A stretch of DNA of 54,445 nucleotides from Kribbella catacumbae DSM 19601 (GCF_000372465.1 NZ_AQUZ01000057.1:1-54445); one strand, 5' to 3'; counted from the first letter of the stretch, positions 1 to 8,644 are shown. The notes: generated by a model from the letters alone, not told the origin. Program-made: numbers and translations.

Positions 1-36
1 GGCGCCTCGTTCCGGCGGGCGGTGGCTCGGGCGTCA

Positions 37-187
37 CCTTGAGCACCGGGTGGGCATGCGGCGGCGGGAAGCGTGACTGGCCCGTGCCCAAAGTGGCGCC
101 TCGTTCCGGCGGGCGGTGGCTCGGGCGTCACCTTGAGCACCGGGTGGGCATGCGGCGGCGGGAAGCGTGGCTAGGCCGTGCCCAAAG
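37..187 (-). repeat. Tandem pair of family A intergenic repeats (94-bp period)
   Basis: A 94-bp unit beginning at 1 is repeated almost exactly from 95, and a third copy starts at 189 but diverges after a few bases. Inside each unit is an element (37-93 and 131-187) that, on the minus strand, begins CTTTGGGCACGGGCCAG and ends CGGTGCTCAAGG. The same ends occur in inverted form at 8440-8496, 32013-32069 and 32096-32142. The ends are imperfect inverted repeats of each other, so each element could fold into a hairpin. No credible gene overlaps it. Confidence 0.8.
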
Positions 188-229
188 TGGCGCCTCCGCC
201 AGCACCGGTCGGAGGCGAGGCGCGGCTGG

Positions 230-267
230 GCACCCACCGCGGCGGAGGAGCGAGCGGCGGTGGGTGC
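230..267 (-). terminator. Terminator-like hairpin after the APH-fold gene
   Basis: Perfect 11-bp arms (GCACCCACCGC at 230-240 and its complement at 257-267) lie immediately downstream of the minus-strand gene that stops at 276. There is no T-tract, as is common in high-GC actinobacteria. A weaker hairpin, CGCCTCCG/CGGAGGCG, lies at 191-217. Confidence 0.6.
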
Positions 268-275
268 GTGGAGAT

Positions 276-1067
276 CTATTCCTCCAAGCACTTCACCAAG
301 GTGTCGTGGTGCGTGGTGAACCAGTGGTTGGTGCGGTCGGTTAGGGCGGATTCGCCGGTCGTCCAGCGTTGGTGGAACCACGGGTGGCCGGATTCGGCGC
401 CGCGGCGGACGTAGTCCATGCACCAGATGTGGTTGGCGGCGGCTGCGGTGATCAGGCGGGTGCGGTCCGCGCCGGTCAGGCCGTAGGCGTCGGCGAAACG
501 GCGGAGACGGGTCAACGAATGGCCTTGGCGGGGGTCGTGGATGTCTCCGTCGGGGCGGAGCGGTGCCCAAAGGCGGACCGCGGCCGCGACATCCCAGAGC
601 GCCGAGCCGGGGCCGGCCAGGTCGAAGTCGATCAGGGCGACTGCCACGCCGTCGCGGAAGACGATGTTGTCGAGGTTCGGGTCGTTGTGGCCGATCAGAC
701 CTTCGTCGTACTCCGCGGGCACTGGCTCGGCCCAGGCATGCCCGGACGGATCGAAGCCGGCCACCGCCTCGTGGTACCGGCGAAGCAAATGAGCGACGCT
801 CTCCAAAGCCGCATCGGTCATCGACCAGGCCGGGTACGGCGCCGTGACGGTCTCGCCCGGCACGTACGTGAGCACCTCGCGCTTCTGCGCATCAACCCCG
901 AGAAAGGCCGGTACGGCGTCGAAGCCGACCCCTTCGAGATAGTCCAGCAGGGCATGGACGGCAGGACTGCTCGGCCGCAGCGGGCGGCGTACGGTGTCGC
1001 CGACCCGCACCACCAGCCCGCGGTTGGCAGTGCCGCCGAGTAGGCGGGTCTCGACGTCAGGCATCAC
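276..1067 (-). CDS. Aminoglycoside phosphotransferase (APH)-fold kinase family protein
   Basis: The 263-aa protein has the APH/choline kinase catalytic signature: GHNDPNLDNIVF around residues 126-137 (Brenner-type HxDxxxxN) and the metal-binding segment IDFDLAGPG around 147-155. Proteins of this fold transfer the gamma-phosphate of ATP to a small hydroxylated molecule in the cytoplasm. The substrate cannot be read from the sequence. It could be a resistance enzyme or a housekeeping small-molecule kinase. The GTG at 1067 is followed directly by ATG at 1064, and GGAG lies about 10 bases upstream, so either start is possible. It is transcribed alone, divergently from the polyol operon, and ends at a hairpin. 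Confidence 0.85.
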   Translation of the reverse strand: MMPDVETRLLGGTANRGLVVRVGDTVRRPLRPSSPAVHALLDYLEGVGFDAVPAFLGVDAQKREVLTYVPGETVTAPYPAWSMTDAALESVAHLLRRYHEAVAGFDPSGHAWAEPVPAEYDEGLIGHNDPNLDNIVFRDGVAVALIDFDLAGPGSALWDVAAAVRLWAPLRPDGDIHDPRQGHSLTRLRRFADAYGLTGADRTRLITAAAANHIWCMDYVRRGAESGHPWFHQRWTTGESALTDRTNHWFTTHHDTLVKCLEE

Positions 1068-1146
1068 GGCTCAGTCTGGCGGCTCCACCGCGCCAAGGCC
1101 AGAGCGCTCAGATGAGCAGCAGAATGCCCAAGTGTGAAGCGAGCTC

Positions 1147-1176
1147 TTGACACCCCGCGACGCCGTCAGGTTCACT
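1147..1176 (+). promoter_or_regulatory. Candidate promoter of the polyol operon
   Basis: A perfect TTGACA -35 box at 1147-1152 is followed 18 bases later by TTCACT (1171-1176) as a weak -10 box. It lies about 60 bases before the first gene of the operon and directly upstream of a palindromic operator candidate. The -10 assignment is tentative. Confidence 0.45.
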
Positions 1177-1181
1177 CAACG

Positions 1182-1201
1182 ATGAGCAGCATGCTGCTCA
1201 T
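1182..1201 (+). promoter_or_regulatory. 20-bp perfect palindrome, operator candidate for the polyol operon
   Basis: ATGAGCAGCA at 1182-1191 is followed directly by its exact complement TGCTGCTCAT at 1192-1201. A half-site with the same ATGAGCAGCA lies upstream at 1112, and ATGAGC recurs at 1202. The location at the expected transcription start suggests repression, or inducer-dependent control, by the SorC-family protein encoded in the operon. That link is an inference. Confidence 0.6.
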
Positions 1202-1236
1202 ATGAGCGAAGACCGCCGATCGCGAAGGAGCAGCCC

Positions 1237-2604
1237 GTGCTGGAACAGCGAAAGCGCATCGGAGGTGTGGCCGTCGCACTCCTCCTGGTGAGTGGAGTGA
1301 CCAGCTGCGCCGGCTGGGGCGGCGGTGCGGGAGGTGGTGGCGCCGACAGCATCAACGTGCTGATGGTGAACAACCCGCAGATGGTCGACCTGCAGAAGCT
1401 GACCGCGGACAACTTCACCCAGCAGACCGGGATCAAGGTCAACTACACCGTGCTGCCCGAGAACGACGTCCGGGACAAGATCAGCCAGGAGTTCTCCAGC
1501 CAGGCCGGCCAGTACGACGTCGCCTCGCTGAGCAACTTCGAGATCCCGATCTACGCCAAGAGCAAGTGGATCGCCCCGCTTTCGGACTACATCGCGAAGG
1601 ACGCGGCCTTCGACCAGGACGACATCCTGAAGTCGATGACCGAGTCGCTGTCCGGCGAGGACGGCAAGGTGTACGGCGAACCGTTCTACGGCGAGTCGTC
1701 GTTCCTGATGTACCGCAAGGACGTGCTGGCCTCGAAGGGTATCGAGATGCCCGCCAAGCCGACCTGGCAGCAGGTCGCCGACATCGCCGCGAAGGTCGAC
1801 AACGCCCAGCCCGGGATGCGCGGCATCTGCCTGCGCGGCCAGCCCGGTTGGGGCCAGCTGTTCGCTCCGCTGACGACTGTGGTGAACACCTTCGGCGGCA
1901 CCTGGTTCACCGAGGACTGGCAGGCGAAGGTCAACTCACCCGAGTTCACCGAGGCGACCAAGTTCTACGTCGACCTGGTCCGCAACCATGGCGAGCTCGG
2001 CGCACCGCAGGCCGGCTTCACCGAGTGCCTGAACAACCTCGTCCAGGGCAACGTGGCGATGTGGTACGACGCCACCTCCGCCGCCGGTTCGCTCGAGGCA
2101 CCGAACTCACCGGTCAAGGGCAAGATGGGCTACGCCCCCGCACCGGTCGTGAAGACCGACAGCTCGGGCTGGCTCTACGCCTGGTCGTGGAGCATCCAGG
2201 AAGCCAGCAAGAAGAAGGACAACGCCTGGAAGTTCATCTCCTGGGCCTCCAGCAAGCAGTACGAGGAACTGGTCGGCAAGGAACTCGGCTGGTCCCGCGT
2301 CCCGGCCGGCAAGCGCTCCTCGACGTACGAGAACCCGGACTACCGCAAGGAAGCGGCGGCCTTCGCGGACCCGACCAAGCAGGCGATCGAGAACGCCGAC
2401 CCGCGCAACCCCGGCGTCCAGCCGCGGCCCGCGATCGGCATCCAGTTCGTCGACATCCCCGAGTTCCCCGATCTCGGGACTCAGGTCAGCCAGGACGTCA
2501 GCTCGGCGATCGCCGGCCGGATGAGCGTCGACGAAGCGCTGAAACGCGGGCAGGAACTCGCCGACGACGTGGCCGAGCGCTATCGCGCCAGAGAAACGAA
2601 GTGA
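1237..2604 (+). CDS. ABC transporter substrate-binding lipoprotein, polyol/sugar (CUT1 type)
   Basis: This 455-aa extracellular solute-binding protein starts at GTG 1237 with GAAGGAG eight bases upstream. Basic residues (QRKR) precede a hydrophobic stretch and a lipobox (V-T-S-C, Cys24), so it should be lipid-anchored outside the membrane. The mature part resembles family 1 binding proteins, closest in feel to sorbitol/mannitol (SmoE-like) proteins. Two permease genes follow within 8 bases, then a polyol dehydrogenase. No ATP-binding subunit gene is present. Actinobacterial CUT1 systems commonly share one ATPase (MsiK) encoded elsewhere. The exact ligand is inferred from the downstream enzymes. 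Confidence 0.9.
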   Translation: MLEQRKRIGGVAVALLLVSGVTSCAGWGGGAGGGGADSINVLMVNNPQMVDLQKLTADNFTQQTGIKVNYTVLPENDVRDKISQEFSSQAGQYDVASLSNFEIPIYAKSKWIAPLSDYIAKDAAFDQDDILKSMTESLSGEDGKVYGEPFYGESSFLMYRKDVLASKGIEMPAKPTWQQVADIAAKVDNAQPGMRGICLRGQPGWGQLFAPLTTVVNTFGGTWFTEDWQAKVNSPEFTEATKFYVDLVRNHGELGAPQAGFTECLNNLVQGNVAMWYDATSAAGSLEAPNSPVKGKMGYAPAPVVKTDSSGWLYAWSWSIQEASKKKDNAWKFISWASSKQYEELVGKELGWSRVPAGKRSSTYENPDYRKEAAAFADPTKQAIENADPRNPGVQPRPAIGIQFVDIPEFPDLGTQVSQDVSSAIAGRMSVDEALKRGQELADDVAERYRARETK

Positions 2605-2612
2605 GGGCTGAC

Positions 2613-3563
2613 ATGTCTGTCGACACCGAGGTACGTCCGGGCCGGCACGCGGCCACGCCGCCCAACAAGCCCGGCACCCTGCTGCGCAGTACCGGCGACT
2701 GGGCCCGGCGCGCGCCGCTGCTGCCCGCGCTGGTCTTCATGATCATCGTCACCCAGTTGCCGTTCGTGGTCACGATCATCACGTCCTTCATGGACTGGAA
2801 CGCCTACTACCCCGACGAGCGCGGGTTCGCCGGGGTCGACAACTTCCGCCGGGTGCTGACGGATGCGAACACCCGGCAGGCGATCTTGGTGACCATCCTG
2901 CTGACCGCGGCAGTGGTGCTGATCAGCCTGCTGCTCGGGCTGTGCATCGCGCTGCTGCTCGACCGCAGGTTCCGTGGTCGCGGCGTGGTCCGGACGATGA
3001 TGATCACACCGTTCCTGGTGGTCCCGGTCGCGGCCGCGCTGTTGTGGAAGCACGCGCTCTACAACCCGGAGTACGGGCTCTTCAACGGCGTACTGACCTG
3101 GATCTTCGGGGACAACGCGCCACAACCCGACTGGATCAGCAATCAGCCACTATGGTCGGTGATCTTCGCGCTGGTCTGGCAGTGGACGCCGTTCATGATG
3201 CTGATCCTGCTGGCCGGCCTGCAGAGCCGCCCGCTCGACGTGATCGAGGCGGCCGGTATCGACGGCGCCAGCCAGTGGGACATCTTCCGCTACATGACGC
3301 TGCCGCACCTGCGCCAGTACCTCGAACTGAGCGCGCTGCTCGGCTCGATCTACGTGGTGCAGAACTTCGACGCCGTCTTCACCATCACCTCCGGCGGCCT
3401 CGGGACGGCGAACCTGCCGTACACGATCTACCAGACCTTCTACACCGCCCATGACTACGGCCGGGCCTCGGCCGCCGGCGTCATCGTCGTGATCGGCACC
3501 ATCCTGATCGCGACCTTCGCGCTGCGTTCGGTGTCCACCCTGTTCAAGGAGGAGGGGCGATGA
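2613..3563 (+). CDS. ABC transporter permease, polyol/sugar (first subunit)
   Basis: The 316-aa membrane protein has about six hydrophobic segments (for example around residues 35-57, 93-115 and 125-145) and the permease EAA loop EAAGIDGAS near residue 210, which contacts the ATPase. ATG 2613 is chosen because it follows the binding-protein stop by 8 bases and gives a normal cytoplasmic N-terminus before the first membrane segment. It resembles the SmoF/MalF-type subunit and would form the membrane channel with the next protein, overlapping it by 4 bp (ATGA). Confidence 0.9.
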   Translation: MSVDTEVRPGRHAATPPNKPGTLLRSTGDWARRAPLLPALVFMIIVTQLPFVVTIITSFMDWNAYYPDERGFAGVDNFRRVLTDANTRQAILVTILLTAAVVLISLLLGLCIALLLDRRFRGRGVVRTMMITPFLVVPVAAALLWKHALYNPEYGLFNGVLTWIFGDNAPQPDWISNQPLWSVIFALVWQWTPFMMLILLAGLQSRPLDVIEAAGIDGASQWDIFRYMTLPHLRQYLELSALLGSIYVVQNFDAVFTITSGGLGTANLPYTIYQTFYTAHDYGRASAAGVIVVIGTILIATFALRSVSTLFKEEGR

Positions 3564-4414
3564 GTGCACAAGGCCAAGTGACGATCGTGACCGGTAAGAA
3601 GCGGAACCGCAGTGGTGGGATGGCGCTGAGCGCGCTGGCCTGGGTCGTCGGCGTGCTCTTCGTCCTGCCGGTGTTGTGGATGGCGCTGACCTCCTTCCAC
3701 GCCGAGCCCGACGCGGCGAAGAACCCACCGGACATCGCGGCACCGCTGACCCTCGACGGCTACCGCTCGTTCTTCGACACCGGACCCTGGCCGTCGATCG
3801 CCAACTCGCTCACCGCGAGCATCCTGTCCACGGTCCTGGTGATCCTGCTGGCCTTCCCGGCGGCGTACGCGCTGTCGATCAAGCCGGTGAAGAAGTGGAC
3901 CGACGTGCTGTTCTTCTTCCTGTCCACGAAGATGCTGCCGGTGGTCGCGGGGCTGCTGCCGATCTATCTCTTCGCCCAGTTCACCGGGCTGCTGGACAAC
4001 ATCTGGCTGCTGATCGTGCTCTACACCTCGATGAACCTGCCGATCGCGGTCTGGATGCTGCGCAGCTTCCTGGCCGAAGTACCGGTCGAGATCCTCGAGG
4101 CGGCCTCGGTCGACGGGGCCGGTCTGGTGCGCACGCTGCGCTCGGTGGTGGCGCCTGTCGTCACGCCGGGGATCGCGTCGGCGGCGCTGATCTGCTTCAT
4201 CTTCAGCTGGAACGAACTGCTCTTCGCGCGAGTGCTCACGGGTACCGTGGCTCAGACCGCGCCGGTGTTCCTGACCGGCTTCGTCACCAGCCAGGGCCTG
4301 TTCCTCGCGAAGGTCTGCGCCGCGTCCCTGGTGGTGTCGCTGCCCGTGCTGATCGCCGGATTCGCGGCGCAGGACAAGCTCGTCCAGGGCCTGTCGCTCG
4401 GGGCGGTCAAGTGA
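3560..4414 (+). CDS. ABC transporter permease, polyol/sugar (second subunit)
   Basis: The 284-aa protein is the MalG/SmoG-type partner of the preceding permease. Six hydrophobic segments are visible, and the EAA loop (EAASVDGAG) lies near residue 178. Its ATG overlaps the previous stop in ATGA and is preceded by GGAGGAGGGG, so translation should be coupled. The stop overlaps an alternative GTG of the dehydrogenase gene. Confidence 0.9.
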   Translation: MSAQGQVTIVTGKKRNRSGGMALSALAWVVGVLFVLPVLWMALTSFHAEPDAAKNPPDIAAPLTLDGYRSFFDTGPWPSIANSLTASILSTVLVILLAFPAAYALSIKPVKKWTDVLFFFLSTKMLPVVAGLLPIYLFAQFTGLLDNIWLLIVLYTSMNLPIAVWMLRSFLAEVPVEILEAASVDGAGLVRTLRSVVAPVVTPGIASAALICFIFSWNELLFARVLTGTVAQTAPVFLTGFVTSQGLFLAKVCAASLVVSLPVLIAGFAAQDKLVQGLSLGAVK

Positions 4415-4440
4415 CGACAGCGTCTTCTGGAGGAGGCATC

Positions 4441-5913
4441 TTGCACAAACTCAGCTCGGCCAGCGTGGGTTCCCTCGGCGAGCAGGTCGGCGTACCGGCC
4501 TATGACCGTACTGCGGTCCGCCCTGGCATCGTGCACTTCGGGGTGGGCGGGTTCCACCGCGCCCACCAGGCGATGTACCTCGACAAGCTGATGAACGACG
4601 GCAAGGCGCTCGACTGGGGCATCTGCGGGATCGGCGTCCTGCCGCAGGACCGGCGGATGGCCGACGTGATGGCGGCCCAGGACTGTCTCTACACGCTGGT
4701 GGTCAAGTACCCCGACGGGACGCTGGAGCCGCGGGTGATCGGCTCGATCGTCGACTACCTGTTCGCGCCGGACGACCCGGAGGCGGTGCTGGCGCGGATG
4801 GCCGACCCCGCCACCCGGATCGTCTCGCTGACCATCACCGAGGGCGGGTACCACGTGCACCAGGTGACCGGGGAGCTGGACACCTCGGACGAGGCGCTGG
4901 CCGCCGATCTCCAGCCCGGGGCGACGCCGGTCAGCGTTTTCGGTTTCGTGGTCGAGGCCTTAGCCCGGCGCCGGGCAGCCGGGATCGCGCCGTTCACGGT
5001 GATGTCCTGCGACAACATCCCGGGCAATGGGCATGTCGCGCGCAAGATGCTGATTTCCTTTGCACAGCTGAAGGACGCGGCCTTGGCCGATTGGATCGAG
5101 CGCGAGGTGCCCTTCCCGAACTGCATGGTCGACCGGATCACGCCGGTCACCACCGACGGCGACAAGGAGGCACTGGCGTCGCGGTTCGGTGTGGAGGACG
5201 GGTGGCCGGTGGTCTGCGAGCCGTTCACCCAGTGGGTGCTCGAGGATGACTTCGGTGCCGGCAGGCCGCAGTACGAGGATGTCGGGGTGCAGTTGGTCGA
5301 GGACGTCGAGCCGTACGAGCTGATGAAGCTGCGGCTGCTCAACGCGAGCCACCAGGCGCTCTGCTATCTGGGCTACCTGGCCGGCTATCGCTATGCGCAC
5401 GAGGTCTGCCAGGACAAGCTGTTCGTCGACTTCCTGCTCGGCTACATGGACGAGGAGGGTACGCCGACGCTGCCGCCGGTACCGGGCGTCGATCTCGACC
5501 GCTACAAGCACCAGCTGATCGAGCGATTCGCCAACCCGGAGGTGCGCGACACGCTGGCCCGGCTCTGCGCGGAGAGCTCGGACCGGATCCCGAAATGGCT
5601 GCTGCCTGTTGTCCGCGAGCAACTCGCCGCCGGCCGCGGGATCGAGCGCGCTGCCCTGGTCGTCGCCTCCTGGGCCCGGTACGCCGAGGGCGTGGACGAG
5701 CAGGGCGAACCGATCGAGGTGGTGGACCGGTTGCGGGACAAACTGGTCGAGCGGGCGCAGCACAACCGCGACGCGCCGCTGCTCTTCGTGTCCGACCGGG
5801 ACCTGTTCGGTGACCTCGTCGAGGACGAGCGATTCGTGCAGGCCTACACCTCGGCGCTGGCGTCTCTGCACGAGCTTGGCGCCCGGGCGACGCTGGAGGC
5901 GCGGGCCGGCTGA
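4441..5913 (+). CDS. Mannitol/arabitol 2-dehydrogenase family polyol dehydrogenase
   Basis: This is a long-chain polyol-specific dehydrogenase of 490 aa, close to the 493 aa of Pseudomonas mannitol 2-dehydrogenase. The N-terminal Rossmann segment contains FGVGGFHRAHQAMY (about 33-46), then CDNIPGNGHV. The catalytic triad motif K-x4-N-x2-H is intact (K296, N301, H304). The family oxidises mannitol to fructose or D-arabitol to D-xylulose with NAD+. The xylulokinase two genes downstream favours D-arabitol, as in dalD/dalK operons, but mannitol is not excluded. TTG 4441 is preferred because GGAGGAGG lies at 4429-4436. GTG 4411, overlapping the permease stop, is in frame and possible. Confidence 0.88.
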   Translation: MHKLSSASVGSLGEQVGVPAYDRTAVRPGIVHFGVGGFHRAHQAMYLDKLMNDGKALDWGICGIGVLPQDRRMADVMAAQDCLYTLVVKYPDGTLEPRVIGSIVDYLFAPDDPEAVLARMADPATRIVSLTITEGGYHVHQVTGELDTSDEALAADLQPGATPVSVFGFVVEALARRRAAGIAPFTVMSCDNIPGNGHVARKMLISFAQLKDAALADWIEREVPFPNCMVDRITPVTTDGDKEALASRFGVEDGWPVVCEPFTQWVLEDDFGAGRPQYEDVGVQLVEDVEPYELMKLRLLNASHQALCYLGYLAGYRYAHEVCQDKLFVDFLLGYMDEEGTPTLPPVPGVDLDRYKHQLIERFANPEVRDTLARLCAESSDRIPKWLLPVVREQLAAGRGIERAALVVASWARYAEGVDEQGEPIEVVDRLRDKLVERAQHNRDAPLLFVSDRDLFGDLVEDERFVQAYTSALASLHELGARATLEARAG

Positions 5914-6000
5914 CCAGCGGCTGGGAGCCACTCGCGGCAAGGAGCCCGGAACGGTTACGGTGCCGGGAATCACGGGAGAAGGATTGGTGGCGGGGCGACG

Positions 6001-6969
6001 GTGAACAGCCGGGGACAGCTGCTCGGAGAGGGCGAAGACGACGACGAGCTACTGGCCGAGGTCGCCCGTCGCTATTACCTGGACAACACCTCCAAGGTCG
6101 ACATCGCCAAGCAGCTCGACCTGAGCCGGTTCAAGGTCGCCCGGATGCTCGAGGACGCGCGCGGCCGAGGCATCGTCCAGATCCAGATCAAGAGCCCCAG
6201 CCCGATCGATCGCGGACTGTCCGAGCAACTCGCGGACGCCCTCGGGCTGCCGCGGTGCGTCGTCACCCACACCTCCGGGTCGCCTGAGCAGGTCCGCGAC
6301 CAGGTGGCCGAGGCTGCCGCCCGGACGGTCGCGCCGCTGGTCCGCGACGGCGACCTGCTCGGCCTGACCTGGAGCCGGGCCGTGGACGCGATGGTCGACC
6401 ACCTCGACGTACTGCCCGCCTGCACAGTGGTCCAAATGGCCGGCTCGCTGCATTCACCCGCTGGCGGCGGCAGCACGATGGACCTCGCTCGCCGAGCCGC
6501 GGCACTAGCTGGCGGTACTGCGCACGCCGTGCACGCGCCGCTCGTGGTGGACGACATCGCGGCCGTCACCGCGCTGCGCAGGCAGCCCGGCATCGCCGAC
6601 ACGCTGGCACTGGCCGACGGCCTGGACATCTCGGTGGTCGCGATCGGCGCCTGGCGCGCGGGCTGCTCGACGGTCTGGGACGCGGTCTCGGAGGAGATCC
6701 GCGCGGACGGGCTGGCCGGCGGCGCAATCGCCGAGGTCAGCGGGCATCTTCTGGATCTGGACGGCAGACTGGTCGAGTCACCGCTGGAACAGATGATCAT
6801 CGCGGTCTCGGTCGACCAGCTCCGCCGCCCGGAGGAGCGCGTCGCCCTGGCCGCGGGGGCCCATCGCGCCCCGGCGGTCATCGCCGCGGTGCGGGCCGGC
6901 CTGGTCAGCACCCTGGTGACGACGACCGATCTCGCCCGCGAAATACTGCGGCAGCTCGCCGCCCCGTGA
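6001..6969 (+). CDS. SorC/DeoR-type sugar-binding transcriptional regulator
   Basis: The 322-aa protein has an N-terminal helix-turn-helix (about residues 30-58, with AKQLDLSRFKVARML) joined to a SorC-type sugar-phosphate-binding domain. These regulators are usually tetramers whose DNA binding is changed by a phosphorylated sugar, here plausibly xylulose 5-phosphate or a relative. The gene sits inside the operon between dehydrogenase and kinase, as dalR-like regulators do. The palindrome at 1182-1201 is its most likely target (inference). The GTG start is the first in-frame start giving a complete HTH. Confidence 0.88.
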   Translation: MNSRGQLLGEGEDDDELLAEVARRYYLDNTSKVDIAKQLDLSRFKVARMLEDARGRGIVQIQIKSPSPIDRGLSEQLADALGLPRCVVTHTSGSPEQVRDQVAEAAARTVAPLVRDGDLLGLTWSRAVDAMVDHLDVLPACTVVQMAGSLHSPAGGGSTMDLARRAAALAGGTAHAVHAPLVVDDIAAVTALRRQPGIADTLALADGLDISVVAIGAWRAGCSTVWDAVSEEIRADGLAGGAIAEVSGHLLDLDGRLVESPLEQMIIAVSVDQLRRPEERVALAAGAHRAPAVIAAVRAGLVSTLVTTTDLAREILRQLAAP

Positions 6970-6984
6970 TTCGGAGAGACTTCT

Positions 6985-8403
6985 ATGACTGATCCCAGGC
7001 TGGTCGCCGGTGTGGACTGCTCCACTCAGGCGACCAAGGTCGTGGTGTGCGACGCGAGCACCGGGGAGGTACTGCGGGAAGGTCGCGCGCCGCACCCCGA
7101 CGCCACCCAGGTCGACCCGGCCGAGTGGTGGAAGGCCTGGCAGATCGCCTCGGACGGCCTGCTCGACGGGGTCTCGGCGCTGTCTGTGGCTGGTCAGCAG
7201 CACGGCATGGTCTTGCTGGATGGCGCTGGTGAGGTCGTCCACCCGGCGGTGCTGTGGAACGACACGAGCTCTGCCGACGCGACGGCCGAACTGGTCTCTG
7301 AGCTGGGTGGCCCGGAGACTTGGGCCGCCGCGACCGGGTCTGTGCCGGTGCCGAGCTTCACCGTCACCAAGCTGCGCTGGGTTCGCGGCGCTGCTCCCGA
7401 CGCGGCTGCTCGGGCTGAGGCTGTTGCGTTGCCCCACGATTGGCTGACCCATCAGTTCGCTGCGGATCGTTCGGGTATTGCCGACCTGACGACCGATCGC
7501 GGAGATGCTTCGGGCACCGGTTGGTGGTCGCCGACCACCAACGACTACCGGCCCGATTTGGTCGAGCTTGCGTTCGGCCGATCGCTGCAGTTGCCGCGGG
7601 TGGCCGGGCCGTCCGAGGTCGTTGGCCAGACCGCGTCCGGCATCGCGCTCGCTGCGGGCACGGGCGACAACATGGCTGCCGCGCTCGGTCTTGACCTGCA
7701 GCCCGGCGACGTCGCTGTCTCGTTGGGGACCAGCGGTACTGCGTTCGCCACATCCGCTGCTCCGACGACCGACCCGAGCGGCTTCGTCGCCGGCTTCGCG
7801 GATGCGACGGGCGGCTACCTCCCACTGGTCTGCACGCTGAACGCGGCTCGGGTGCTGTCGGCAACGGCCCAGTTGCTCGGCATGGATCTCGCCGAGCTGG
7901 ACCAAGCCGCACTGACCTCCACCGGCAGCGCAGGGCTCGTCATGCTGCCCTACCTGGACGGCGAGCGGACCCCGGACCTTCCGCACTCGACTGGCCTGGT
8001 CTATGGGCTGACCCGCGCGACCGCACAGCCCGCGACGATGGCCCGCGCTGCAGTAGAAGGCATGCTGTGCGGCCTGGCCGACGCGGTGGACGCCCTACGA
8101 GCACAGGGCCTCCCGGTCCACCGGGTCCTGCTCCTCGGCGGCGCGGCCCGCTCCCGCGCAGTACAGGCTCTTGCGCCTGCTCTGCTGGGTGCGCCGGTGG
8201 TCCTACCCGAGCCAGCTGAATACGTCGCCCTTGGCGCCGCCCGCCAAGCCGCCTGGGCCGTGTCGGACGCAGTACCGACTTGGGAGGTTGCCATGAGCAA
8301 GCCTGAGTCGCCGGTGCTGACCGACGAGCACGCCGCCCAGGTGCGCGCCCGCTACGCCGCGGTCCTCAACGGCACACGCCCCCTCCTCAGCACCCCGCGC
8401 TAA
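6985..8403 (+). CDS. xylB: Xylulokinase (FGGY family)
   Basis: The 472-aa FGGY carbohydrate kinase opens with the phosphate-binding motif AGVDCSTQATKVVV (residues 8-21). SVAGQQHGMVLLD follows, then GTGDNMAAALG with the general-base Asp, VSLGTSGTAF, and the C-terminal adenosine motif LLLGGAARS. It phosphorylates D-xylulose to D-xylulose 5-phosphate for the pentose phosphate pathway. ATG 6985 follows the regulator stop by 15 bases with GGAGAG upstream. It ends the polyol operon and supports a pentitol such as D-arabitol as the substrate. Confidence 0.9.
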   Translation: MTDPRLVAGVDCSTQATKVVVCDASTGEVLREGRAPHPDATQVDPAEWWKAWQIASDGLLDGVSALSVAGQQHGMVLLDGAGEVVHPAVLWNDTSSADATAELVSELGGPETWAAATGSVPVPSFTVTKLRWVRGAAPDAAARAEAVALPHDWLTHQFAADRSGIADLTTDRGDASGTGWWSPTTNDYRPDLVELAFGRSLQLPRVAGPSEVVGQTASGIALAAGTGDNMAAALGLDLQPGDVAVSLGTSGTAFATSAAPTTDPSGFVAGFADATGGYLPLVCTLNAARVLSATAQLLGMDLAELDQAALTSTGSAGLVMLPYLDGERTPDLPHSTGLVYGLTRATAQPATMARAAVEGMLCGLADAVDALRAQGLPVHRVLLLGGAARSRAVQALAPALLGAPVVLPEPAEYVALGAARQAAWAVSDAVPTWEVAMSKPESPVLTDEHAAQVRARYAAVLNGTRPLLSTPR

Positions 8404-8439
8404 GCCCATCCCGCGCAGTGCACCCCCGCGAACCCGCGA

Positions 8440-8496
8440 CTTTGGGCACCGGCTAGCCACCTACTCGCCGGTACGACGACTGGCGGGTGCTCAAAG
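8440..8496 (+). repeat. Family A intergenic repeat
   Basis: The element starts CTTTGGGCACCGGC and ends CGGGTGCTCAAAG, so its ends are near-perfect inverted repeats. It lies just downstream of xylB and matches the elements at 37-93 and 131-187 (inverted) and at 32013-32142. Confidence 0.8.
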
Positions 8497-8540
8497 ACGC
8501 CAGTGGCGGAGCGCTCAGGCCGAGCCCCGGAGGGGAGGGC

Positions 8541-8640
8541 GGACCTCCGCCACTCATAAACCTCACCTGGTTAGTCCAGGCCAGGCGTGGGTGGGGATGT
8601 CTTGGGCTGCGGAGGGCAGGTTTGTGAGTGGCGGCGGTCC
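8541..8640. repeat. Family D intergenic hairpin repeat
   Basis: The inverted arms are 23 bases long (8541-8563 and 8618-8640) and differ at two positions. They contain CGCCACTCA and TGAGTGGCG. The loop contains CCAGGCGTG, as in the copy at 46056-46163. It sits between the convergent ends of xylB and the histidine kinase gene and could also act as a bidirectional terminator. Confidence 0.8.
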
Positions 8641-8644
8641 GGGC

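Noticed and set aside
1..190. CRISPR-like array
   Set aside because: The two units are near-identical over the full 94 bp with no variable spacers.
39..414. Short plus-strand reading frames at the left edge
   Set aside because: They run through the 94-bp tandem repeats and the end of the APH-fold gene. Composition is repeat-driven and there is no ribosome site.
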